DNA of 64,000 nucleotides from Streptomyces globosus (GTDB lineage Bacteria; Actinomycetota; Actinomycetes; Streptomycetales; Streptomycetaceae): NCBI RefSeq assembly GCF_003325375.1, contig NZ_CP030862.1, positions 3,723,501 to 3,787,500 of the forward strand, read 5' to 3'. Shown piece by piece: positions 32,934 to 40,824 of this stretch (position 1 is its first letter; each line of letters starts with the position of its first letter). The notes under the pieces were generated by a model. It saw only the letters and a program-made list of their open reading frames with translations, ran no database searches and was not told where the DNA came from. The position numbers and the translations under genes were made by a program.

Positions 32934-34033
32934 GCGGGCGCAGGGAGCGCGCGGCCCGGGTGGCCGCGCTGCGCGCGGTGTACCGGGAGGAACTCGCGGA
33001 CGGTACGGCGGTGTTCTTCGAGCCGCGCGCGCACCGCTGCCCGTGGTGCGGCTCCGGCCGGCTGGGAGGCCGGCTGCGCACCGCGGACCTGTTGCAGCAC
33101 AAGCCGGGCGAGTTCGCCCTGGACCGGTGCCACGACTGCGGGCACGTCTTCCAGAACCCGCGGCTGAGCGAGCGCGGACTGGCCTTCTACTACCGGGACT
33201 TCTACGACGGCCTGGGCGAGGAGCGCCTCGCCGGGGTCTTCGCGGGGCGTACGGCCTCCTACCGGGCGCGAGCCGAGTCGGTGCGCCCGCACCTGGCCGG
33301 TCCGGCGGAGTGGCTGGACGTGGGCACCGGGCACGGGCACTTCTGTGCGACGGCCGCGGAGCTCCTGCCCGACGTGGCGTTCGACGGCCTGGACCGCTCC
33401 GACGGGGCGGAGCTGGCCGAGCTCGCGGGGCGGGTGCGGCACGGCCACCGCGGGACGTTCGCGGAGCTGGCGGAGAAGGCGCCCGGGTCGTACGACGTGG
33501 TGAGCATGTTCCACTACCTGGAGCACGCGCCGGATCCGCTCGCCGAGTTGGAGGCGGCGTACGCGGTCCTGCGGCCCGGCGGGCTGCTCGTGGTGGACGT
33601 GCCGGACCCGGAGAGCCGCTGGGCGCGGCTGCTGGGCCGCTGGTGGCTGCCGTGGCTCCAGCCGCAGCACCTGCACCTGGCGCCGGCGGGCAACCTGCGC
33701 CGGAGGCTGGACGCGTGCGGGTTCACGGTGCTGGCGCAGGAGCACGCGCAGGCACACGACGCGGTGGACCTGGTGGCGGCGGCGTGGCTGGCGCTGGACG
33801 CGGCGGCGCCCCGGGAGGACCTGCCGTGGCTGCCGGAGCCGCCGGGGCCGGCCCGGCGGGCGCTGCGGGGCGCGACCCTGCTGGCGGGGGTGCCGCTGCT
33901 GCTGGCGGCGACCGTCCTGGACCGGACGGTGGCGGGCCTGGCGGCGGAGCGGTGGGGGCTGACGAACGCCTACCGGCTGGTGGCCCGCCGCGAGGCCCGG
34001 CCTGACGCCGCACCGGCGACGGCCGGGGGATGA
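32930..34033 (+). CDS. SAM-dependent methyltransferase with zinc-ribbon-like N-terminus
   Basis: 367 residues. N-terminal CPWCGS (about 38) and CHDCGHVFQNPRL (about 65) give a four-Cys ribbon, as in the C-methyltransferase/TylF-like and WbmB-type families. The Rossmann core has WLDVGTGHGHF near 129 and VVSMFHYLEHAPDPL near 189, then LRPGGLLVVDVPDPE. A hydrophobic stretch near 315-340 (ATLLAGVPLLLAATVLDRTV) suggests membrane contact. It probably methylates the sugar or lipid made by this operon. ATG 32930 overlaps the previous stop. It is the last gene; a hairpin follows at 34081. Confidence 0.9.
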   Translation: MSGRRERAARVAALRAVYREELADGTAVFFEPRAHRCPWCGSGRLGGRLRTADLLQHKPGEFALDRCHDCGHVFQNPRLSERGLAFYYRDFYDGLGEERLAGVFAGRTASYRARAESVRPHLAGPAEWLDVGTGHGHFCATAAELLPDVAFDGLDRSDGAELAELAGRVRHGHRGTFAELAEKAPGSYDVVSMFHYLEHAPDPLAELEAAYAVLRPGGLLVVDVPDPESRWARLLGRWWLPWLQPQHLHLAPAGNLRRRLDACGFTVLAQEHAQAHDAVDLVAAAWLALDAAAPREDLPWLPEPPGPARRALRGATLLAGVPLLLAATVLDRTVAGLAAERWGLTNAYRLVARREARPDAAPATAGG

Positions 34034-34080
34034 ACCCCCCGGTCCCGGGCGGCGTCCGGCCCGGTGCGAGACTGTGCCCC

Positions 34081-34104
34081 GGCCCGGACGGGAGCGTCCG
34101 GGCC
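34081..34104. terminator. Terminator of the synthase operon
   Basis: Perfect 10-bp arms GGCCCGGACG and CGTCCGGGCC with loop GGAG, 47 bp after the operon's last stop and before the next gene's start at 34142. Confidence 0.75.
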
Positions 34105-34141
34105 GGTGGTACGGGCGGCGGACGGCCGGCAGGAGGCGCAG

Positions 34142-35425
34142 TTGGGCACCAGTGTCGAGGGACAGGTCGACATGGCGGGACCGGTGGGCAAGCTGCTGCA
34201 CCGGCGGAGGCTGCACAACTCCACGGTGATGCAGTCCTTCGGCGTCGACCCTGTCACGGGGGACGTCTTCGTCCTCCAGGTCGTCGAAGGCGGCCTCACC
34301 CTCCCCGGCGAGTCCGGCCCCCGGACGGGCCGACAGCGCGCGTACGCCGGCGACCTCGCCGTGACCCGGCTCGACCAGGCGGGCACCGTCACCGGGCACA
34401 TGTACCTGCGGGGCTTCGGCCACGGCGTGTCCATGGGCGTCGAGCACGACGGCGGCGTCTCGCGCCTGTGGACCGAGACCGCGTCCGTCCCGATGGGCTC
34501 GAACATGCCCGAGGAGGAGAAGGACGGCTACGGCACCGCCGTCACGCACTTCGAGTTCCGCAGCGGCACCACCCTCTCCCAGGGCTCGGCGCAGCTCGCC
34601 CCGGCGTACCGGCCGGTGTCCGGCGCCACGAACGTCACCTGCACCATCGACCCGACGACGAACCGCGTCATCGTCCGCTTCAAGAGCGGCGGCATGGTGT
34701 TCGAGTCGTACGACCTGGACCGGGCCCGGGCCGGTGACTGGACTCCGGTCGCCCGGATCGCCCAGCCGGACGCGAAGGGCACCTTCCAGGGGTACGCCTC
34801 CCTGGGCCGCGTCCTGTACATGGTGGCCGGCAGCGGCTATTCGGACACCGTGAAGCCGCCGGGCAACACCTGGCTGACGGCCGTGGACTGGACGGACGGG
34901 TCGGTCCTCGACCAGCGGTTCACCACCGCCGCCCCCGGCCTGGAGCTGCGGGAGCCCGAGGGGATGGCCGTCTCGGTGCGCGGCGGGGTGCCGCACGTGC
35001 ACGTCGGGTTCGCGGGCGAGGAGCCCGGCCCTCGCACCTGCACGATCGTGTCGTTGTCGGGGGCGCCCGAGGTCGGCGGGGTGAAGGTGCTGGCCGACTG
35101 GCAGCCGATCCCCCTCGCGAGCGGCGTCACCGCGGACGTGCGGCCCCCGCGCGGACGCCTCGTCGCCATCGCGGGTACGACGGTGCTGCAGCTGAGCGGC
35201 GGGGTGAAGGGCACCTTCGAGGCGGACACCCTGATCGGCCGGCTGCCCGACGCCCTGGCTCCGAGCATGGCGGCCCAGTGCAGCGTCCCGCGCAACAACA
35301 GCGGCGGGGTGTGCACCGCGCGGGCGGAGGCGAACTCGATCCGCGAGCTGTGGCTCTACGGCGGGCGTACGGCGAACCCGGTCACGTGGGCGCAGCTGGA
35401 CAACTACAGCGCCGTCTGGCGCTGA
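34142..35425 (+). CDS. TagC/P68-RBP-like beta-propeller protein with C-terminal module
   Basis: 427 residues. Residues about 20-310 match the propeller found in phage P68 receptor-binding proteins and proteins called teichoic acid biosynthesis protein C (MQSFGVDPVTGDVFVLQVVE; YGTAVTHFEFRSGTTL; EPEGMAVSV). Residues about 325-427 are a second module (GVTADVRPPRG, APSM..CSVPRNNSGG, ELWLYGGRTANPVTWAQLD), repeated as a stand-alone protein next door. Start TTG 34142 is chosen because AGGAGG lies 5 bp upstream and the terminator lies before it; the GTG at 34064 would include that hairpin. No clear signal peptide, although relatives are often exported. Function unknown; ligand binding at the wall is plausible. 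Confidence 0.8.
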   Translation: MGTSVEGQVDMAGPVGKLLHRRRLHNSTVMQSFGVDPVTGDVFVLQVVEGGLTLPGESGPRTGRQRAYAGDLAVTRLDQAGTVTGHMYLRGFGHGVSMGVEHDGGVSRLWTETASVPMGSNMPEEEKDGYGTAVTHFEFRSGTTLSQGSAQLAPAYRPVSGATNVTCTIDPTTNRVIVRFKSGGMVFESYDLDRARAGDWTPVARIAQPDAKGTFQGYASLGRVLYMVAGSGYSDTVKPPGNTWLTAVDWTDGSVLDQRFTTAAPGLELREPEGMAVSVRGGVPHVHVGFAGEEPGPRTCTIVSLSGAPEVGGVKVLADWQPIPLASGVTADVRPPRGRLVAIAGTTVLQLSGGVKGTFEADTLIGRLPDALAPSMAAQCSVPRNNSGGVCTARAEANSIRELWLYGGRTANPVTWAQLDNYSAVWR

Positions 35426-35450
35426 CCGCACAGCGGCCTCCACCGTTCCC

Positions 35451-35489
35451 CGTTCCCTCCGTCCCCCGTTCCCTCCGTCCCCCGTTCCC
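35451..35489 (+). repeat. 16-bp pyrimidine tandem repeat
   Basis: CGTTCCCTCCGTCCCC occurs at 35451-35466 and 35467-35482, then a partial third copy. It lies in the 97-bp spacer between the propeller gene and the Tat-signal gene. Confidence 0.85.
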
Positions 35490-35522
35490 CTTTCCCCGTA
35501 CGGCCGAGGAGACCGCCCAGCC

Positions 35523-35972
35523 ATGACCCACAACCGCCGCCGCATCCTCGGCGCCGCCCTCGCCCTGCCCGCCGCACTGACCGCCGCCGAGGTGCTGTCC
35601 GCCGCGCCCGCCGTCGCCGCCGGCGGGGTCGAGGCTCAGCCGTGGACGGACCTCGTCCTGGAACCCGGTGTCACCGCCCGGGCGGGTGCGGTGCCGCAGG
35701 TCCGGCTGGTCACGATCGCCGGTACGGCCTTCCTGCAGGCGCGCGGCTCGGTGGCCTGCAGCCTGACCGCCGATCGGAAGGTCGCCACGCTGCCTGCGGC
35801 GCTGCGGCCCACCGGCCTCGTCCGCGCCACCGCGCCGCGCAACAACAGCCAGGGCATCAACGCCTGCCGCTTCGAGGTCAACACCGCCGGTTCCCTGACC
35901 ATCTACGGCGGCAACTCCGGGAACCCGATCACCTGGGTGCAGTTCGACTCCGTGCAGACGGTCTGGCACTGA
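35523..35972 (+). CDS. Tat-exported single-module protein, homologous to neighbour's C-terminus
   Basis: 149 residues. A twin-arginine signal (NRRRILGAALALPAALTAAE, cleavage likely after AVAA near residue 37) precedes a 110-residue module. This aligns with the last 105 residues of the upstream propeller protein: LEPGVTAR, LVTIAGTAFLQARG, APRNNSQGINACR, LTIYGGNSGNPITWVQFDSV. Conserved NNS, a Cys pair and the YGG..NP.TW end suggest a small beta sandwich that binds a ligand or interacts with the neighbour. ATG 35523 after GAGGAGACCGCCC. The role is unknown; exported through the membrane folded. Confidence 0.85.
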   Translation: MTHNRRRILGAALALPAALTAAEVLSAAPAVAAGGVEAQPWTDLVLEPGVTARAGAVPQVRLVTIAGTAFLQARGSVACSLTADRKVATLPAALRPTGLVRATAPRNNSQGINACRFEVNTAGSLTIYGGNSGNPITWVQFDSVQTVWH

Positions 35973-35997
35973 ACGGCAGCCGGACCGTCCGCCGCCG

Positions 35998-36882
35998 TCA
36001 CTTCTCCGTGAAGACGATCTCCCGGCACGAGCGGGTCATCCGCACGATGTTGTCGGGGGTGACCTCCACGATGTGGTGCAGGCCCCGGTAGAGCCGCTTG
36101 GTGTCGGGCAGGAGGCGGTACTCGTCCGCCGCCCCGGCGAGGAAGGCGCGGAAGCAGTCCGCCGACGGGCTCGGGTCCCCGGTGAAGTCGAGGTAGTCCT
36201 TCAGGCGGCGGAACAGCTTCGGCAGGATCACCGCCCCCTCGCGGTCGTGCGTGATCGACTTCTTGCCGGTGACAGGGAAGCCCTGGAGGGTCCTGTCGAC
36301 CGCCCACACCCCTGCGGCCGACGCCCGTGCCTTCTCCGCGGCCTCGGTGAGCAGCTCGCGCAGGTACACCGGGAGGCCGGAGTAGAACGCCGGGTAGGCC
36401 AGTCCGCGTTCGAGGAGGCGGTGGTTGGCGGTCCGCTCCAGCAGTCTCGCGCTGACGCCGGTCCAGTAGCCGCTGTAGACGGGAGGGGTGCCGCGGCCGA
36501 CGAACGCCACGCAGCGGCCGTACGCGTCGGCGCCGCGGGTGAGGATCCAGCCGGGCACGCTGTCCGGGACGGTGGCGAGGGTCTCGTCGTCGTCGCGCAG
36601 GACCGTGCCGAAGCCGAGGGTCTTCAGCAGTTCGTCCGCGGCCTCGTGGGCCAGCGGGCGGGGCTGGTGGTCGACGGGGGCCGGCTCCTGGCCGTAGTGG
36701 GTCTCCAGGGCGTCGATGCCTTCGAGCCGGATGCTCGCGCGCCCGTCGGCGCCGGGGACGACCTGCCCGCCGGGTACAAGCTTCCAGTCGGCGACGTCGT
36801 CGGGGATGAAGGGGAGGGTGTCGCCGTCGGGCTTCGGGCCTCCCTCGACCTTGAACCTGCCCCTGATCAGCAGCATGGACAT
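35998..36882 (-). CDS. Staphylococcal-nuclease-like (SNase) protein
   Basis: 294 residues. The active-site pattern is kept: Asp in PDGDT near 18; Arg, Asp, Glu in RLEGIDALE (spacing R+5, R+8 as in SNase R35/D40/E43); and the second Arg in AYGRCVAFV (SNase R87 position). LERGLAYPAFYS and EAAEKARASAAGVWAVD match the SNase C-terminal helices. A further about 90 residues follow the fold and are not recognised. No signal peptide, so unlike most SNases it looks cytoplasmic. Start 36882 follows GGAGGGGAG. A likely operator IR lies at 36902-36930. Substrate not known; could cut DNA or RNA, perhaps defensive. Confidence 0.85.
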   Translation of the reverse strand: MSMLLIRGRFKVEGGPKPDGDTLPFIPDDVADWKLVPGGQVVPGADGRASIRLEGIDALETHYGQEPAPVDHQPRPLAHEAADELLKTLGFGTVLRDDDETLATVPDSVPGWILTRGADAYGRCVAFVGRGTPPVYSGYWTGVSARLLERTANHRLLERGLAYPAFYSGLPVYLRELLTEAAEKARASAAGVWAVDRTLQGFPVTGKKSITHDREGAVILPKLFRRLKDYLDFTGDPSPSADCFRAFLAGAADEYRLLPDTKRLYRGLHHIVEVTPDNIVRMTRSCREIVFTEK

Positions 36883-36901
36883 GAGGGCTCCCCTCCACAT
36901 C

Positions 36902-36930
36902 ACTGTGCGCGGTCGTCGCTCACGCACAGT
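36902..36930. promoter_or_regulatory. Inverted repeat upstream of the SNase-like gene
   Basis: ACTGTGCG (36902-36909) and CGCACAGT (36923-36930), 13-nt spacer, 20 bp upstream of the start at 36882. It is a candidate operator. No adjacent regulator gene is present. Confidence 0.4.
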
Positions 36931-37030
36931 ACACACGGGTGGGGTCGCCGTGTCGGGGCCGCGCCCGCCGGCCCCCCGTGTGGCGTCCACGGGCCCGGGC
37001 GGCGCTGCGGCTGTCCGGGGCTGGTGCGGG

Positions 37031-37069
37031 GCGGTCCCCGGTCCCGCGTGGGGTGGGACCGGGGACCGC
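37031..37069. terminator. Terminator of the secreted protein gene
   Basis: Perfect 15-bp arms (GCGGTCCCCGGTCCC, 37031-37045; complement 37055-37069), 9-nt loop, 38 bp after the stop of the minus-strand gene at 37108. Confidence 0.85.
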
Positions 37070-37107
37070 CGTGTCACCGGGGAGCGCGGCCGGGGGTGCG
37101 TCCGCTG

Positions 37108-37782
37108 CTAGAGGGCGCGGACGACCGCCTTGCCGTTCGAGGAGCCTTCCTTGCAGGAACGCTTCTCCGCGGCCGTCATCTTCCGGGTCTTGACCACGAC
37201 GGCGTTGCTCTTGCCGTCCGTGCCGTTCTTGGCCGGGCCGGTGATCGTGTCCTGGAAGAACCAGTAGTAGTGGCCCCACTTGGGGCTGTCGTAGTGGGTC
37301 TGCCACGTGCCGGTGACCTTCTGCATCACCTGGGCGCGGGATATCCAGCCCACCTCGCCCGGCTTCACCGTCATGTTGAGCGAGCTGCTCTCGGAGTGGC
37401 TGCTCGACCAACTGTGGCTGTAACTCGCCGTAACACTCAGGTCGACGAGCCCGGCGATGTTGCCGCCCGCCGTGACGGACACACCCAGCGAGTCCGTCGC
37501 GCCGACCGTGTCGTCCCAGGTCATCGACTGGGTGGCGTCGGACGTGCTGCAGTTGTAGAGCGAGTTGGAGACCTGCCGGAACTCGCCCAGGTACGCCTCC
37601 CCCAGCTTCGGGGAGTTGAACGTGCACTTGCCTTCGCCCGACCGGCAGTCCGCCATCAGCAGCTTGCGGGTGGGCTGGTCCGCGGCGGCCGCCGGGAGGG
37701 CCGTCGCCGCGGCGACCGCGCACGCCGACAGCGCCACGGAGAGCGCGCGGGCCGTGTGGCGCTTGACGCGGGTTGTTGTCAT
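37108..37782 (-). CDS. Secreted protein, aerolysin-like composition
   Basis: 224 residues. The Sec signal peptide (RHTARALSVALSACAVAAAT, cleavage after AAA near residue 34) is followed by a domain with Cys pairs (ADCRSGEGKC) and a long Ser/Thr-rich alternating strand region (about 85-160: GVSVTAGG, DLSVTASYSHSWSSSHSESS, NMTVKPGEVGW). This pattern, with flanking amphipathic strands, is seen in aerolysin/ETX-MTX2-type beta-pore proteins. I see no catalytic residues. Membrane lysis or surface adhesion are both possible; confidence in the fold is modest. Start 37782 after GAGAGG. Alone, with its own terminator. Confidence 0.75.
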   Translation of the reverse strand: MTTTRVKRHTARALSVALSACAVAAATALPAAAADQPTRKLLMADCRSGEGKCTFNSPKLGEAYLGEFRQVSNSLYNCSTSDATQSMTWDDTVGATDSLGVSVTAGGNIAGLVDLSVTASYSHSWSSSHSESSSLNMTVKPGEVGWISRAQVMQKVTGTWQTHYDSPKWGHYYWFFQDTITGPAKNGTDGKSNAVVVKTRKMTAAEKRSCKEGSSNGKAVVRAL

Positions 37783-38062
37783 CGAGGTACCTCTCACCTT
37801 GCTGGGGGGATCAGTGAACGGCTGCGCCCCGGGCACACGTTCGACCGCGGCCCGGCTGCGCGTTCGATCACCGCCTGTTGCGAGGTGAGATTCTTCCGAT
37901 GCCGGGCAGGGGCACGGCGGAAATGAGCCACTCCTGCCGGTCCCCCACCGTGCCCCGCGCGGAAAATTCCTGGCGGATCCGGCCGGGGCGGTCTACGCTC
38001 GCCGCGATGAAGACTTCTCCTCTGCACCGATTGGGGGAACCGTCCGCGCAAGGTGAGTGCTG

Positions 38063-39469
38063 ATGGCCACTCACCTCCCGGACGACGACTCCCGTCTGTC
38101 CCTCTGGCTGCGCGTGCGCCGGTACGCCGTGCCGCCCTCCGTGATCCACACCGCGACCGCCCGCCGTTCCGCCGGCGACTGGGCGGGGGCCTGTGCCGCC
38201 GCCGGCGTGGACGTCGACCTGCACCTGCCGTCCGTGGCCCGGACCTACGGCCGCGACTGCGCCGCCCGGCTCCGGGCCGACCTCCGCCACCTGGCACCCG
38301 ACCTGCTGCGCTGGCACATGCCGCGGACCGCCCCCGACGGGCTGCTGCGCCCCGGCCTGACCGTCGCCCTGGCCCGCTACGCCGGGACCGGGCCCGACGG
38401 CACGGGCTCGCTGTACCTCGTGGTGCGTACGCCGCCGGCCTGGGCGGACGCCGGCCAGCGGATCGTGCTCGGGCTCTGGGACCGGTCCCGGCCCGAGGCC
38501 GCGCCCGCCGCCCGCAACCACCCGCATCCGCGGCCCGCGCGGCGGTTCCGGCTCGACCTGCACCGCCACCTGTGGGACGCGCGCAGGGCGGGCGAACTCC
38601 GGCACCGCTCGGGCGCCGACCGGCCGCCGGGCACCGCGCCCGCGCCGGCGCTCGCGCTGCCGCCCGGGCGGTCGGCCTCCGCCGCGCCGGCGTACCGCTG
38701 CGCCCCCGACCTGTGGCCCGACGAGGCCGGGCTCCTGCTCCGGGCCGACGGCCTGGAGCCCGGGCCCGTCGAGGTGCGCCTGGGCAGCCGGCACCGGCTG
38801 GTCATCGACCCGGCCACCGGCCGGCCCGCGGCGGCGCCCGCGGGCGGACTCCGGCTGCCCGTACTGCCCGACGCGGCGGCGTGGGTACCGCCCGACCTGG
38901 AGCTGCTGCGCGCCGGGCTGATCGGACCCGACCGGCTGCACCCCCTCGTCGCCGGCGCGCTCGTACCCGGCCACGTTCCGGCCGGCCCGCCGCCGGGCGC
39001 CGAACCGGACGACGGGCCCCGCCACGTGGACTGCCGGGGGTCCAGGCACCGGATCGGGCTGGTCGACGGTGTCCTGGCCGCACTGGACCACGGCCCGGAC
39101 GAACTCCGGCGCGAGGAACTGCTGGTCGCCCTGACCGGCACTCCGCTGCCCTGCCTGCGGGCCATCGACCGGGCGCACCGCCGGCCCGAGTCGCTGCCCG
39201 GCATCCGCGAGCGCCTCGCCCACGGCGACACCGCCGGGGCACTGGAGGCCGTCGAGTCCCTCCTCGGGCCCGGGGCCGTCCTCCGGGACGGCCTGCTGCG
39301 GGACGAGCTGGAGTCGGCGGCCCGGCAGCGCATCACGTACGGGCTCTACCGGGCCGGCTTGGTCGGGCCCGGCCCCGGGCGCGGCCCGGCCGGGGCCGGT
39401 GGCGAGCCGCCGGCGCGGCGCGTCCGGCCCTCCCGCGCCCGGCAGCGCACCTCGGCCCTCTTCTACTGA
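38063..39469 (+). CDS. Unknown protein, first gene of a MoxR/VWA set
   Basis: 468 residues, no domain recognised. The first about 130 residues are a coherent helical region (LSLWLRVRRYAVPPSVIHTA; SAGDWAGACAAAGVDVDLHL). The middle has Pro/Ala-rich linkers, and about 315-430 has a conserved-looking block (HVDCRGSRHRIGLVDGVLAA; LLVALTGTPLPCLRAIDRA). No signal peptide or membrane segment. ATG 38063 follows AGGTGAG. The MoxR-type ATPase follows 104 bp downstream and the metallopeptidase/VWA protein after that, so it is likely a partner or substrate-adaptor of the ATPase. Confidence 0.8.
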   Translation: MATHLPDDDSRLSLWLRVRRYAVPPSVIHTATARRSAGDWAGACAAAGVDVDLHLPSVARTYGRDCAARLRADLRHLAPDLLRWHMPRTAPDGLLRPGLTVALARYAGTGPDGTGSLYLVVRTPPAWADAGQRIVLGLWDRSRPEAAPAARNHPHPRPARRFRLDLHRHLWDARRAGELRHRSGADRPPGTAPAPALALPPGRSASAAPAYRCAPDLWPDEAGLLLRADGLEPGPVEVRLGSRHRLVIDPATGRPAAAPAGGLRLPVLPDAAAWVPPDLELLRAGLIGPDRLHPLVAGALVPGHVPAGPPPGAEPDDGPRHVDCRGSRHRIGLVDGVLAALDHGPDELRREELLVALTGTPLPCLRAIDRAHRRPESLPGIRERLAHGDTAGALEAVESLLGPGAVLRDGLLRDELESAARQRITYGLYRAGLVGPGPGRGPAGAGGEPPARRVRPSRARQRTSALFY

Positions 39470-39573
39470 CCCCTCCCGACGACGGCGGCGGCGCCCGCGC
39501 GCCGCACCGCCACCCGCTCCCTTCCCCGTGCGCGCCCGCGCGCTCCCGCTCACACACACCCACGGTGATTACC

Positions 39574-40824
39574 ATGCCTTCCACCCTGTCCGCTCCCGCC
39601 CCGTCCGCTCCCGCCCCGGCGCAGCTCGACGTCGCCTCCGAGCTGCTGGCGCTGCTCCGCGACACCACCACCGAGCCGCGCCCCGACGTACAGCTGGAAG
39701 CCCTGACCCTGGCCGTGGCCGCCGACCTGCCCGTCCTGCTGTGGGGCGAACCGGGCATCGGCAAGACCGCGGCCCTCACCCAGCTCGCCGAGAACCTGGG
39801 CCTCCCGCTGACCACGGTGATCGCGAGCGTGCACGAGCCGTCGGACTTCTCGGGCCTGCCCGTCATCGGCGACGACCCCGCCGTGCAGGGCGTGCCGATG
39901 GCGCCGCCGGACTGGGCCGTCCGCCTGGTGCGGGCCGGCCGCGGACTGCTGTTCCTGGACGAGCTGTCGACCGCGCCGCCGGCCGTGCAGGCCGCCCTGC
40001 TCCGCCTTGTACTGGAACGGCGCATCGGCTCCCTCCGGCTGCCGGACGGCGTGCGCATCGTGGCCGCGGCGAACCCGCGTGCGTCGGCGGCCGACGGATG
40101 GGAGCTGAGCCCCCCGCTGGCGAACCGGTTCGTCCACCTGCAGTGGGTGCACGACCACGACGTCGTCGTACGGGGCCTCGGCGGGACGTGGCCGCGGGCG
40201 ACGCTGCCGCAGCTCGACCCCGCACGGCTCGCGGACGCCGTGGACCTCGCCCGCCGGGCGGTGTGCGGGCTGCTCGCCGGACGTCCGGCGCTCGTGCACC
40301 GGCTGCCGGCCGGGGAGACGCGCCGCGGCGGGGCCTGGCCGTCCCCGCGGAGCTGGGAGATGACGCTGCGTCTGATCGCATTTGCCACCGCGGCCGGATC
40401 CTCCCGGGACGTCCTGTCCCTGCTGGTGCGTGGCGCGGTCGGGGACGGTCCGGGACTGGAGCTGCTGGCCGGCCTGGACCGGATGGACCTGCCGGACCCG
40501 GAGGACCTGCTGGCGGATCCGGAGGCGGCCGTCCTGCCCGAGCGGGGTGACCTGCGGCAGGCCGTGCTCGATTCCGTCGTCGCGGCCGTGCGCAGCCGCC
40601 CCGAGAAGTCCCGCTGGGACGCCGCCTGGACGCTCCTGGTGCGGGCCGTCGAATCCGGGGCCCCCGACCTGGTGGTGGTTCCCGCGACCACGCTCGCCTC
40701 GCTGCGCCGCGACGCGTGGGACGTCCCCGAGGCGATCGAGGAGCTCGCCGGGGTGGTGGCCCTCTCGCGCCGCGCCGACCGGGCGGCGGCGCGGACCGCG
40801 CCCGGCGCGAAGGCCGGCCGATGA
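39574..40824 (+). CDS. MoxR-type AAA+ ATPase
   Basis: 416 residues. Walker A LLWGEPGIGKTAAL near 52, Walker B LLFLDELSTAPP near 127, sensor 1 VAAANPRASAADG near 165, and the Arg-finger region after WELSPPLANRFVHLQW. MoxR ATPases form hexameric rings that act as chaperones for VWA-domain partners, often in metal-cofactor insertion or complex assembly. The adjacent gene (ATGA overlap) encodes a VWA-like protein, a match to that rule. ATG 39574 has a weak GGTGA. Cytoplasmic. Confidence 0.9.
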   Translation: MPSTLSAPAPSAPAPAQLDVASELLALLRDTTTEPRPDVQLEALTLAVAADLPVLLWGEPGIGKTAALTQLAENLGLPLTTVIASVHEPSDFSGLPVIGDDPAVQGVPMAPPDWAVRLVRAGRGLLFLDELSTAPPAVQAALLRLVLERRIGSLRLPDGVRIVAAANPRASAADGWELSPPLANRFVHLQWVHDHDVVVRGLGGTWPRATLPQLDPARLADAVDLARRAVCGLLAGRPALVHRLPAGETRRGGAWPSPRSWEMTLRLIAFATAAGSSRDVLSLLVRGAVGDGPGLELLAGLDRMDLPDPEDLLADPEAAVLPERGDLRQAVLDSVVAAVRSRPEKSRWDAAWTLLVRAVESGAPDLVVVPATTLASLRRDAWDVPEAIEELAGVVALSRRADRAAARTAPGAKAGR

